Shown here piece by piece: positions 27,904 to 37,141 of a DNA stretch of 64,000 nucleotides. A model generated the notes under the pieces. The model did no database searches. It worked only from the letters and a program-made list of their open reading frames with translations, and was not told the DNA's origin. Source of the stretch: LH-M37 sp965602855 (GTDB lineage: Bacteria > Pseudomonadota > Gammaproteobacteria > SZUA-229); contig CBFCZV010000006.1 of assembly GCA_965602855.1 (NCBI GenBank), positions 1-64,000 on the forward strand, in the 5' to 3' direction. Numbering within the stretch: the stretch's first letter is position 1; each line of letters opens with the position of its first letter. Made by a program: the position numbers and the translations under genes.

Positions 27904-29664
27904 TTACAAAATAGGCTTAAGAATATCTTTGACTTCTCCCAAATGTTTTTCATAGTTTTTCCATCTCGCTAGAGAATTTTTATATATGGGCTTATTAACC
28001 TGGTTGAAACTGACTGTAGCAACTCTTCTTTTTGACTTATAAAACTCAAGACATTCGTCAACGTAGTCCAACCCGCAGAACTCAAGAAGATTAACAACAT
28101 TTGACTCAAAATCAGAAACAACATCCTCATATTCAATATCATATATATCTATATTTAAAACGTCTTTCCAGTGCTCCATTAATCTATTGTATTCAAGATA
28201 CATCTTTGCAGTATCCGTCAAATTATTTGAGTAAAGGTGACGACCGCCAAAATTTTGGAAGTATATCGAGAGAACGATATCGCGCGGATCTCTTTTGCAA
28301 TGCACGATTTTTGCAGTAGGAAACATTTTAGAAATCAGGCCAAGATGCAAATAATTACCAGGCATTTTATCAGTAAAAAATTTATCTCCGTCTAATAATT
28401 TCTCTACCTTTGCAAGATACTCATTAGCTCTTTCTTTTATATCAGATTCACAAAAGTTTTTAATAAAATCCAGACCACCTGAATTAGCCACAGTTAAGCC
28501 TGTTATTTCTTTGACAATTTCTGGTATGTATGGCAATTCACCACAAGCATGGATTCTAGGGTGTTGTGACAAAACTTGCTCGACTAAAGTCGTTCCTGAT
28601 CTTGGCATTCCAACAATAAATATTGGATTGACATCAATAGCATCATTTACAGACATATTAGCAACATGATCACGACTATATATCTCGGCAAGTTTATTAA
28701 CTCGTTCCACATGCGATGTATGATCAAATTTCATATAAGCCGTATTATTAGCTAATCGATATCGTTCAAAAGCAAGATCATAGTCACCGTTTTTGTCATA
28801 AACCCTTCCAAGACAAAAACCAAGAAATCTCTTATCTGAAGGAGCTGTACTTGCTTTCTGTAACATGTTTTCAGATAACCTAATTACTTCATTTACATCC
28901 CCATACTGATCATATAGACCAGAATAAATATCAAGATCCAGCGCCGAATACGTACCAGAGTCTATAAGCTTACGCAATATTGAATAAGCACCAGCTTTGT
29001 CTCCAGTCATAGATAGCAGTCCTGCTTTGTTGCTCAATGCCATCTGATGATTTGGTGATATTTCTAATGCTTGATCAATATAATAAAATGCACGATAAAA
29101 ATCATCTACACCCTGATAGTAAGTAGCCAATCGAACCATACTATCGACAAGTTTTGGGTTATATTTCAGCGATTGCTTATAATGCTGAATAAGCATAGCG
29201 TCATTCCCAATAGCCTGATAACAACTAGCTACATAGTAATGTGCCTGTGCATTTCCTGGCATCAGTTCCAAAGAGCGAATAAAATGTTGGACTGCAAGAT
29301 TGTATCTTTCAATAACGTGCAAAACAAAACCACAATTATACTGCACTGTCGCATCTGCTTCATTTAGTTGTATTGCTTTCTGAGACGCTTCTAGAGATTT
29401 TTCTGAAAAGCCTAAAACAATATAAGCCACGCTTAAGTTAGAAAATGCCTGTGCATTATCAGGGTCGAGCTGAATAGCTGATTGACAGCAGTTTACACAC
29501 TCCCCATACATTCCCGATGAAATACACATTGATGCTAAACTCATCCACACCTCAGCATCACGCTTACCTTTTAATTGCTTTTTTAGAAGTTTATATGCCA
29601 CTTTTAATTGCCCTTTTCGAACAAGCGTAACAACCTTCTTTTGTATCTTTGTATTTCTCTTCAT
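27904..29664 (-). CDS. TPR-sulfotransferase, paralog 1
   Basis: About 586 residues: TPR repeats to roughly residue 240, then a PAPS-dependent sulfotransferase domain. The 5'-phosphosulfate loop FIVGMPRSGTTLVEQVL is near residue 346, followed by HACGELPYIPE with a glutamate where protein-tyrosine sulfotransferases have the catalytic base. The 3'-phosphate motif is CKRDPRDIVLSIYFQ. The C-terminus has VNKPIYKNSLARWKNY, shared by paralogs 1-4. Start ATG at 29664 matches the MKxKxK beginning of the paralogs; 29688 is an alternative. No signal peptide. Separated from paralog 2 by 340 bases that hold a SEC-C relic. Acceptor unknown. Confidence 0.88.
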   Translation of the reverse strand: MKRNTKIQKKVVTLVRKGQLKVAYKLLKKQLKGKRDAEVWMSLASMCISSGMYGECVNCCQSAIQLDPDNAQAFSNLSVAYIVLGFSEKSLEASQKAIQLNEADATVQYNCGFVLHVIERYNLAVQHFIRSLELMPGNAQAHYYVASCYQAIGNDAMLIQHYKQSLKYNPKLVDSMVRLATYYQGVDDFYRAFYYIDQALEISPNHQMALSNKAGLLSMTGDKAGAYSILRKLIDSGTYSALDLDIYSGLYDQYGDVNEVIRLSENMLQKASTAPSDKRFLGFCLGRVYDKNGDYDLAFERYRLANNTAYMKFDHTSHVERVNKLAEIYSRDHVANMSVNDAIDVNPIFIVGMPRSGTTLVEQVLSQHPRIHACGELPYIPEIVKEITGLTVANSGGLDFIKNFCESDIKERANEYLAKVEKLLDGDKFFTDKMPGNYLHLGLISKMFPTAKIVHCKRDPRDIVLSIYFQNFGGRHLYSNNLTDTAKMYLEYNRLMEHWKDVLNIDIYDIEYEDVVSDFESNVVNLLEFCGLDYVDECLEFYKSKRRVATVSFNQVNKPIYKNSLARWKNYEKHLGEVKDILKPIL

Positions 29665-29777
29665 CACACTTCTACAATACGTAATCAAACTTGGCTAAAA
29701 TTGAAACGACCATACCCTTGTACTCTCCATAATTTTCCATTTTTCAATAGAACCACGGCAGAAGGGTTACATCAGAA

Positions 29778-29952
29778 CCAAGCATAGCTCATCGCCTTCT
29801 TATAGTATCCCATTGGTGCAGCTGAGCTGCATAGCTTATTGTGACAATTATGTCCGACTGGCTTACCACAGCGTTATCATTAATATATTTTTTACCACTA
29901 TTACAGGAGTATGGCTCATTATGTCCAATTTTTTATTTCCAGAGACATTCAT
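29778..29952 (-). pseudogene. Decayed copy of the 5' end of the SEC-C/TPR/GT41 gene
   Basis: On the minus strand the 175 bases from an ATG at 29952 align base for base, with indels, to the first ~170 bases of the GT41 gene at 27855. Shared words include CCTGTAATAG-GGTAA and GTAAGCCAGTCGGACA (identical), and TATAA-AAGGC. About 21 bases, covering the KKCCGKD part, are missing, and the frame is open only for short stretches. It sits just upstream of sulfotransferase paralog 1, in the same relative strand, as a fossil of a duplicated SEC-C/TPR gene. The remaining parts of 29665-30004 show nothing else. Confidence 0.75.
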
Positions 29953-30004
29953 AACAGATACGAAAATTTATAACTATTCACAATACAATAAGACGGTTCA
30001 CAAG

Positions 30005-31762
30005 TTATAAAATTGGAGCAAGTATAGTCTCAATAGAAGATAGATGTTCAGTATAGTGCTTCCATCTCGCAACTGATTGCTTATATATAGGTTTATTAAT
30101 CTGGTCATTACTAGCTGTGGCTACACTCCTTTTTGATTTATAAAACTCAAGACAGCTTGCTTCCCATTCCAGGTCACAATAATGCAAAATTTCGCGAGCA
30201 TTCGTCTCAAATTCTTCAACAATGTCTTCATAAACAACATCATGCATTGTAAATTCTTGACTGACGAAGCACTTCATTAAACGATCATAATCCATGTATA
30301 TACGTGCCGTGTCATCTAGATCGCATGAATAGGGGTGTCGTGCCCCAAAACTCTGAAAATATATCGAAAGACATGTGTCACGTGGATCTCTTTTACAGTG
30401 TAATATCTTAGCGCCTGGGAATAGTTTCTGAATTAATCCTAAGTACACATAATTGGTAGGCATTTTATCAGTGACAATTTTCGCTCCATGAGATAGCTCA
30501 TTAACTTTGCTGAGATATTGATGCGCTAATTGCTTCAGTTCATCAGGTCCTGCACTCTCCATATAACTTACCCAGTCATTATTAAAACCATTTTTATTAG
30601 AAGCGTCCATCATCACATCATTAAGATAAGAAAGCTCTCCCGCTGCAAAAACTGAAGAGTGGCTAGACAGCATCTGTTCAACAAGGCTTGTTCCAGAGCG
30701 AGGCATGCCTACAATGAATATAAGATTCGTGGTTTTATCAGAAGTTAATTTATTTACTAAACTATCCTTATTTGTAGAAAAGTTGATAATTTTATCTGTG
30801 TATTCAATATGAGATTTGACATCATACTTGCCGTGAAATAATTTATTAGCAGCATGATATTTTTCAAATGCAAGATCGTATTTAGTGATTTTATCATACA
30901 CTCTTCCCAATGCATGACCGAGCAATCTTTTATCAGCGTTTGATGCATTAAAACGACTTAAATAGTTTTCAGCTAATCTTACAAATTCTGACTCAGATCC
31001 ATATGAAGAGCACAAGGACGCATAAGAATTCAGCGTAAAAGCAGATTCCTTTTGTAAGTCTATTATACGACGTAATATTTCATACGCTTCCTTTTTCTTA
31101 CCAGTCATAATCAGAATATTCACCTTATAATCTAACAACACAGGTAAATCTGGAGATATAGCAAGAGCACGATCATAATATCCCTCAGCAAGAGAAAAAT
31201 CTCCAATTCCAAGATAATAGGTGCCTAATCCAACAATACTATCAAGCATAGCAGAGTTATGTTCTAGTGATTTTTTAAAATAGATTACAGCCTTTTTGAT
31301 ATCACCTGTTGCCTGATAACAACTACCCGCCATAGCTAAAGCAAGAGCGTTATCCGGTACTAACTCAAGAGACGATAAAAAATGTGGGAGCGCAGTATCG
31401 TATTGTTCTACAACCCGAAACACAAAACCACTATTGAATTCAACTATTGGATCCTTATCAGCCAATTCAATAGCTCTATGAGTAGCTGCAATAGCATTGT
31501 TTCTGTCCCCCATTTCAACATAGGCTTTACCTAAATATGAGTATGCCTGCGCATACTTGGGATTACATTGAATAGCATGCTGACAACACTCCAGACAATA
31601 CTTACTCAATCCATTAGAACCACAGAGTGCACCTAATTTGACCCATAATTCTTCCTCAGTTATTTTTTTTGAGGTTTTCTTTAATAATTTATACGCATCA
31701 AGCACTTGTCCACGTTTTACAAATAAGATAATTTTGTTTAAAATTTTTTCTTTTTTCTTCAT
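30005..31762 (-). CDS. TPR-sulfotransferase, paralog 2
   Basis: A 585-residue protein with the same layout as paralog 1: basic start, TPR repeats including YAQAYSYLGKAYVEMGD, then the sulfotransferase domain from about residue 340. The 5'-PSB loop is FIVGMPRSGTSLVEQML (near 347), followed by AAGELSYLND, a DKMPTNY segment, and CKRDPRDTCLSIYFQSFG. The ending is VNKPIY-type (INKPIYKQSVARWKHY). Catalytic glutamate and phosphate-binding residues look intact, so it should be active. Its start lies 30 bases after paralog 3's stop, so the array is most likely one transcript. Confidence 0.88.
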   Translation of the reverse strand: MKKKEKILNKIILFVKRGQVLDAYKLLKKTSKKITEEELWVKLGALCGSNGLSKYCLECCQHAIQCNPKYAQAYSYLGKAYVEMGDRNNAIAATHRAIELADKDPIVEFNSGFVFRVVEQYDTALPHFLSSLELVPDNALALAMAGSCYQATGDIKKAVIYFKKSLEHNSAMLDSIVGLGTYYLGIGDFSLAEGYYDRALAISPDLPVLLDYKVNILIMTGKKKEAYEILRRIIDLQKESAFTLNSYASLCSSYGSESEFVRLAENYLSRFNASNADKRLLGHALGRVYDKITKYDLAFEKYHAANKLFHGKYDVKSHIEYTDKIINFSTNKDSLVNKLTSDKTTNLIFIVGMPRSGTSLVEQMLSSHSSVFAAGELSYLNDVMMDASNKNGFNNDWVSYMESAGPDELKQLAHQYLSKVNELSHGAKIVTDKMPTNYVYLGLIQKLFPGAKILHCKRDPRDTCLSIYFQSFGARHPYSCDLDDTARIYMDYDRLMKCFVSQEFTMHDVVYEDIVEEFETNAREILHYCDLEWEASCLEFYKSKRSVATASNDQINKPIYKQSVARWKHYTEHLSSIETILAPIL

Positions 31763-31792
31763 ATCAGTATAGTTTTAATATCAGGGCATTAA

Positions 31793-33553
31793 TTATAGAA
31801 TTGGTTTAAGTGCTTTATTAAGATCACCAATATACATATCATAATTCTTCCATCTCGCAAGAGATTTTTTATATATAGGCTTGTTTACCTGATCAAAGCT
31901 TGCTGTAGCAACTTTTCTTTTTGATTCGTAAAAATTGAGACATCCATCTTGCCATTCGAGCTCACAGTATTCCAAGATGCCTCTAGCTCGGTACTCCAAA
32001 TCAATAACAAGATCCTCATAGTGAACCTCGTACACCTGTATATTCAAAACATTAGTCCAGTGACGCATGAGGCGGTCATACTCTAGATAAACGCTTGCAA
32101 TATCTTTCAAACTGCTGGAATATGGTTGCATTACACCAAAGTTTTGAAAATATATCGAAAGGCACGTATCACGGGGGTCCCTTCTGCAATGCAATATCTT
32201 TGCATCCGGAAACATCTGGGATATCAAGCCCAGATAAGTATAATTGGAGGGCATTTTATCCGTCACTCTTTCTGCTTCATTGGATAATGCATTAATTCTA
32301 TTAATATACTCATGTGCTAGTCCAGAAATACCTGCTTCATCGAGGTTCTTAACAAATTCCATATCTCTCTGCTCAGTAGTATCAACACCTGATTGATGCA
32401 TTATAATGTCACTAATGTACGGCAATTCACCACCGGCATAGACCTTGGTATGCTGCGACAAAATCTGCTCGGTAAGACTAGTACCTGATCTGGGCATACC
32501 AACAATAAAGATTGGCTTTTTTATACCATCAGTAGCTCGGGGTGAATTAACATAGAATTTCTTTGAAAACACATCAATAACTTTACTTGTGTATTCAATA
32601 TGAGACTGAATATTAAATTTGCCATAAAATAATTTATTTGCAATATCATATTGCCCCATGGCCAGATCATAATTAGCCGTACTGTCATAGATCTTACCCA
32701 ATGCATAACCTAAATTACGTTTATCGCTATCATTGATTCCCATACGTCTTAAAAACTTTTCTGAGAGATCTATGCATTCAGCTACTGACCCATATTTCGA
32801 ACACAGCCCAGCATAGGTGCTTAGAGTAGAAGACGACTCCCTGTGAGAGTCAATCAAACGACGTACAATTGCATACGCCTTCTCCTTACTCCCTGTCACG
32901 GCGAGGAAATTTGCCTTTTTATCCAATAGAGGTGGTGAATCAGGTATTACGGCAAGTGCTCGGTCAAAATAATCTTCAGCGCAAACAAAGTCACCAACAC
33001 TTTGGTAGTGACTACCCAAACGAATCATACTATCTACAAGTGCTGGGTTTAATTTCAGAGATATTTCAAAGTGTCTAACAAGCTTGTTTGTATCCCCAAT
33101 TGCCTGATAGCAACTCCCAGTCATTGCATGCCCCATAGCATTATCTGGCTCCAGGTCTAATGAAAGCAAAAAATGTTTTAGTGCAACATCAAACCTCTCA
33201 ATCATGTGAAACACATAGCCACAGTGAAACTGAATTAAGGCATCATCATCTTTTAGCTGAATTGCTCTACGTGTTGCATCCAGAGCTTTTTGTGCATCAC
33301 CTGTTGTAATATATACTTTCCCTAAATACGAATATGCCAGTGCATATTCTGGATCTATCTGGATAGCTCGCTGACAACAGTTTAGACACTCATTATTCAT
33401 GCCTGAGGATCCACACAGCGATGCGAGTTTCACCCAGACTTCAGCATCCTTGTTTGATTTAAATTGCTTTCTAAGCAACTTGAATGCCATATTTAATTGC
33501 CCCTGACGCACAAGAGCGATAATTTTACTAAGTTTCTTTGATTTTTTTTTCAT
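31793..33553 (-). CDS. TPR-sulfotransferase, paralog 3
   Basis: A 586-residue protein, closely similar to paralogs 1, 2 and 4 along its whole length. TPR units include YALAYSYLGKVYITTGDAQ. The sulfotransferase domain shows FIVGMPRSGTSLTEQIL near residue 346, AGGELPYISDI with the presumed catalytic glutamate, TDKMPSNYTYLGL, and CRRDPRDTCLSIYFQNFG. The end has QVNKPIYKKSLARWKNY. No signal peptide. Paralogs 2 and 3 also share DIxSHIEYT and KLFYGK in the linker, which points to a recent common copy. Acceptor unknown. Confidence 0.88.
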   Translation of the reverse strand: MKKKSKKLSKIIALVRQGQLNMAFKLLRKQFKSNKDAEVWVKLASLCGSSGMNNECLNCCQRAIQIDPEYALAYSYLGKVYITTGDAQKALDATRRAIQLKDDDALIQFHCGYVFHMIERFDVALKHFLLSLDLEPDNAMGHAMTGSCYQAIGDTNKLVRHFEISLKLNPALVDSMIRLGSHYQSVGDFVCAEDYFDRALAVIPDSPPLLDKKANFLAVTGSKEKAYAIVRRLIDSHRESSSTLSTYAGLCSKYGSVAECIDLSEKFLRRMGINDSDKRNLGYALGKIYDSTANYDLAMGQYDIANKLFYGKFNIQSHIEYTSKVIDVFSKKFYVNSPRATDGIKKPIFIVGMPRSGTSLTEQILSQHTKVYAGGELPYISDIIMHQSGVDTTEQRDMEFVKNLDEAGISGLAHEYINRINALSNEAERVTDKMPSNYTYLGLISQMFPDAKILHCRRDPRDTCLSIYFQNFGVMQPYSSSLKDIASVYLEYDRLMRHWTNVLNIQVYEVHYEDLVIDLEYRARGILEYCELEWQDGCLNFYESKRKVATASFDQVNKPIYKKSLARWKNYDMYIGDLNKALKPIL

Positions 33554-33580
33554 GTCTTTATCATGATGTCATGCAATTGA

Positions 33581-35347
33581 TCACAGGATGGGTTTAAGTA
33601 TTTTATTGAGTTCGCCAATATACCTGTCATAATTCTTCCATCTTGCGACAGACTTATTATATATGGGCTTATCGACCTGACAGAAGCTTGCAGTTGCGAC
33701 AGTTCTTTTTGCCTTGTAAAAATCAAGACAAGCGTCCTCCCATGTTAGACCGCAATACTCTAAAACGTCCCTAACAGTCTCCTCGAAATTATTAACCATT
33801 TCCTCATATTGTATGTCATGAATTTTCAAGTTTAATTTGCTTTTCCAATGAAGCATTAGTCGTTCATACTCCAGATACACCTGGGCTATATTACTTAAAT
33901 CATTTGAAAATGGTTGAAATGCAGCAAAATCCTGAAAATATATAGACAAACAGGTATCGCGTGGATCTCTTTTACAGTGCAGAAAAATCGCATTTGGAAA
34001 CATCTGTTTAATCAAACCTAGATGAAGATAATTTGACGGCATTTTATCAGTACTTGTTAGCAAGCCATCTGAATGCGGCATGACCCTATTAATGTATTCA
34101 TCCGCATACTTATTTATGCAGGCATTATCGCAATTCCCAATATTTTTAATATTGATATTTTTTGAAGGCTCTGTATTTGATATTTTTTTTACAATATCAG
34201 ATATATATGATAGCTCACCAGCTGCATAGACCTCAGAATGCATCGATAGTATTTGTTCTACCAAGCTTGTTCCAGAGCGCGGCATACCAACAATAAAGAT
34301 AGGAGATCTGTTGTTTGAGCTTTTTTTGCATATGGAATAATAATCAATATTATAAAAATCAATAATACTTTGTGTATATTTAATGTTCGACTCTATATTA
34401 AATTTTATATAATTTGCCTGATTCGCTGACTTAAAGCTTGAAAACGCCTTATCAAAGCACCCTATTTCGTCATACATCATACCAAGTGCAAAACTCACAG
34501 AACTTATATTTCTCGTGGATAGTTGAGCACTTCGTAAATACATTTCAGCCACTTTAATAGCTTCATTAATATCACCGTATTCATCAAACAATCCTGAATA
34601 GGCATCAATAATCGTAGATGTTACACGGCTAGAATCAATGGCCTGCCTGACAATTTCATAAGCCTTTTCCTTTTCACCCATTCTTACCAACAAACTTGCT
34701 TTAGCACCTAATGCAGATTTTGAATCAGGAGATGCCATAATTGTACGATCAAAATAATCAATAGCATGCTCATAATCTCCAAGATTCTGATAATGAAATC
34801 CTAAACCGACTAGCGTATCAATATTTTGTGGATCAGAAGCCAGGGATTCAAAATAATGAAATTCCGTCAGATCAAAACGCCCCATTAACTGATAACAACT
34901 CGCAATCATATAATGTATATTTGACGGTGAATCTGTACCTTCTAATAACCGATGAAAGACAGCTACTGCCTTTTCGTACAGACCAAGTTGTCGTAGCAAA
35001 AATCCATAATTATACTGAACAGTATAATTGTGAGGCTCAAGACTTGCCGCCTTGCTGGAGAAAGAAAGCGCTTTCTGTTTGTTACCAACTGCCTCATATG
35101 CACGCCCCATATATGAATAAGCCAGTGCACAATTCTCATTAGCTATAATTGCATTTTGAGAACATTGCTTATATTCATTCAACATTCCTGCGGAACTGCA
35201 GATATCAGCCAGCAACAACCAGCACATATCTGCTGTAGCTTTTTTTGCATTTTTTTTAACTACCTTGTGAGCAAGATTGAGCTTTCCCTGACGAATTAAC
35301 GCTATAGCCTTATTGTTAGTTTTTTTATCTTGCTTATGCATCTTCAT
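33581..35347 (-). CDS. TPR-sulfotransferase, paralog 4
   Basis: A 588-residue member of the same set. TPR units include CALAYSYMGRAYEAVGNKQ. The 5'-PSB loop is FIVGMPRSGTSLVEQIL near residue 348, then AAGELSYISDI, TDKMPSNYLHLGL, and CKRDPRDTCLSIYFQDFA. The end is QVDKPIYNKSVARWKNY. The linker between TPR and catalytic domains is more AT-rich and less similar to the others than the catalytic domain is, the pattern expected if substrate-selecting parts diverge while catalysis is kept. It starts 12 bases after paralog 5's stop. Confidence 0.88.
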   Translation of the reverse strand: MKMHKQDKKTNNKAIALIRQGKLNLAHKVVKKNAKKATADMCWLLLADICSSAGMLNEYKQCSQNAIIANENCALAYSYMGRAYEAVGNKQKALSFSSKAASLEPHNYTVQYNYGFLLRQLGLYEKAVAVFHRLLEGTDSPSNIHYMIASCYQLMGRFDLTEFHYFESLASDPQNIDTLVGLGFHYQNLGDYEHAIDYFDRTIMASPDSKSALGAKASLLVRMGEKEKAYEIVRQAIDSSRVTSTIIDAYSGLFDEYGDINEAIKVAEMYLRSAQLSTRNISSVSFALGMMYDEIGCFDKAFSSFKSANQANYIKFNIESNIKYTQSIIDFYNIDYYSICKKSSNNRSPIFIVGMPRSGTSLVEQILSMHSEVYAAGELSYISDIVKKISNTEPSKNINIKNIGNCDNACINKYADEYINRVMPHSDGLLTSTDKMPSNYLHLGLIKQMFPNAIFLHCKRDPRDTCLSIYFQDFAAFQPFSNDLSNIAQVYLEYERLMLHWKSKLNLKIHDIQYEEMVNNFEETVRDVLEYCGLTWEDACLDFYKAKRTVATASFCQVDKPIYNKSVARWKNYDRYIGELNKILKPIL

Positions 35348-35359
35348 GTCTTTAACAAA

Positions 35360-36994
35360 TTAATTGTCTGATATGTAACCAAATTCTTGAATATATTTAT
35401 CAAGAAATGGAGCAACCGATTTAAAATTCTTCCTGTAATTCATCCACTTATTGATTGAGCTGTTGTAAATTGGTTTTGTAACCCCCTGATAACTCGGCGT
35501 AAACACATGCCCTGCCTTAGAGGAACTATGAAAATTCAGCACGGTTTCGTTCCAGTCCACACCAACAAAAGTTAACATTCTTCTAGCGGCTTGCTCAAGA
35601 TCTTGCACAATATCTTCATAGCGCGTCTCAATAAAATCAATATTCAGGACTTTTATGTAGTGCATCCATAACCCCATTACACTGGCATAAAATCTGGCGG
35701 TATCTTCAAAATCAAGGAACTGACGCATCGCCTGATTATAGGTAAATGTCTGCGTGTAACAACTAAGACAAACATCTCTGGGGTCACGAAGCGCAAGTAA
35801 CACACGTGAGTCATAAAATACCCGTGAAATGAACCCAAGATGTATAATATTCAACGGGAGTTTGTCCAGCAAGAATTTGTTCTTGTCAATGACGACATTC
35901 AGGCTGACTTGCATCCTTTGTATATAGACACTTCTTAACAAAACAACTTCATCATTATTCAAACTACCCAGGTCTTCTGGATACGTGAACGGTCGTTTAA
36001 TAATCTTTGAAATAGCCCTTATCATCCGGGGCAATATGGGTAACTCATGTGTAGCTATGATATCAGGATGCGACTCAAGTATTCTCTCTGTTAGTGTCGT
36101 GCCCGAACGTGGAAACCCCACCAGAAAGATAATATTAAGCCCTTCGTCTTCTACATCAGCAATAGGCCAATTATTCACCATATCACTGCTGATAATATCG
36201 ACATAGCTATCGATTTCTGATCGATATGCTTCGAGCCCGTTTTCATTTTTCTGCTGAACGTACACCGACTCAAACCCCCTATTTGCATCACCCAGCAACT
36301 TGAAGGCCATTTGATAATCACCGGTTTTATCGTACAAACGTGCTAGCTCTTTAGTAATAATCGCTCGGTGCTGAGGAGGTAAATTCATTTTCAGCAAATC
36401 CAGTAGCTGCTGCCTTGCTTGTTCGGTCTTTTTTTCACGCAAATCTAGCGTTGCTAATAGAAAAAGTGATTCAATATCTTTTGGCGCAGAATTCAGAGCT
36501 CTTTCAACATACTGACGAGCATCCTCTAATCTATGTGATTGCTCATATAGCTGCCCAATACAACGACAGGCCAGATGATTGGAAGGATCTAGCTTTAGAA
36601 GCTGTTTATAAATATCTATGGCTTCCTCAATCTGTCGTTCATATTTCAAACAATTTCCAAGATTTAAATAGATATCAAGTTGGGCAGGATTCTGTTTGAT
36701 CGAGTTTGTATAGTGAATAATTGCCTGCTTATACTGTCCCCTGCCTTCCAGTAATTGTGCCAGCGCACGCTGAACGCGATACGTATAGTCTGCACGGGGA
36801 GCTAGAGCGAGTGATTTTTTCAGGCAGGACTCTGCCCTACCATTAATATCCAGACCACCATAAACAAAGCCCATAAGAGCCAGGTTTTCTGCATCCTTAG
36901 GTTTCTTTTTTCTAATTTTTTCAAGAATCTGTAACGCTTCTTGCGTTTTACCCTTGGCCAGCAAGGACTGTGCGCGGGTTTTGTCTTTGCTCAT
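35360..36994 (-). CDS. TPR-sulfotransferase, divergent paralog 5
   Basis: A 544-residue protein, the first gene of the array. It has clear TPR repeats (residues about 5-215, for example GFVYGGLDINGRAESCLKKS) but a different N-terminus from paralogs 1-4. The sulfotransferase domain carries FLVGFPRSGTTLTERIL near residue 287, ATHELPILPRM, LDKLPLNIIHLGF, and LRDPRDVCLSCYTQTF; its end reads GVTKPIYNSSINKWMNY. The GELxYI of paralogs 1-4 is HELPIL here, with the glutamate kept. It is likely an older lineage of the same superfamily. No clear promoter was found in the 147 bases upstream, which contain the terminator of the PEP-CTERM gene. Confidence 0.88.
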   Translation of the reverse strand: MSKDKTRAQSLLAKGKTQEALQILEKIRKKKPKDAENLALMGFVYGGLDINGRAESCLKKSLALAPRADYTYRVQRALAQLLEGRGQYKQAIIHYTNSIKQNPAQLDIYLNLGNCLKYERQIEEAIDIYKQLLKLDPSNHLACRCIGQLYEQSHRLEDARQYVERALNSAPKDIESLFLLATLDLREKKTEQARQQLLDLLKMNLPPQHRAIITKELARLYDKTGDYQMAFKLLGDANRGFESVYVQQKNENGLEAYRSEIDSYVDIISSDMVNNWPIADVEDEGLNIIFLVGFPRSGTTLTERILESHPDIIATHELPILPRMIRAISKIIKRPFTYPEDLGSLNNDEVVLLRSVYIQRMQVSLNVVIDKNKFLLDKLPLNIIHLGFISRVFYDSRVLLALRDPRDVCLSCYTQTFTYNQAMRQFLDFEDTARFYASVMGLWMHYIKVLNIDFIETRYEDIVQDLEQAARRMLTFVGVDWNETVLNFHSSSKAGHVFTPSYQGVTKPIYNSSINKWMNYRKNFKSVAPFLDKYIQEFGYISDN

Positions 36995-37050
36995 TATGTA
37001 TGTAGGAATAACTGGTGATCAATCTAGGAAGATAACATTTTACAGCTCAT

Positions 37051-37084
37051 AAAAAAACGGGTACCCAAAGGCACCCGTTTCTTT
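37051..37084 (-). terminator. Rho-independent terminator after the small PEP-CTERM gene
   Basis: On the minus strand the stem AAACGGGT / ACCCGTTT is followed by a run of seven T. It lies 58 bases past the stop of the 37142-37912 gene and separates it from the sulfotransferase array, although the T-rich arm TTTCTTT on plus could also act weakly in that direction. Confidence 0.85.
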
Positions 37085-37141
37085 AGCCTGAAATATTATG
37101 GTACGAAATTAATGTACCGAATACCTCATTAAGTTTAATTA

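Noticed and set aside
29813..30010. A 65-codon plus-strand frame resembling one inside the GT41 gene
   Set aside because: The similarity comes from the opposite strand, the SEC-C relic; it is not a gene.
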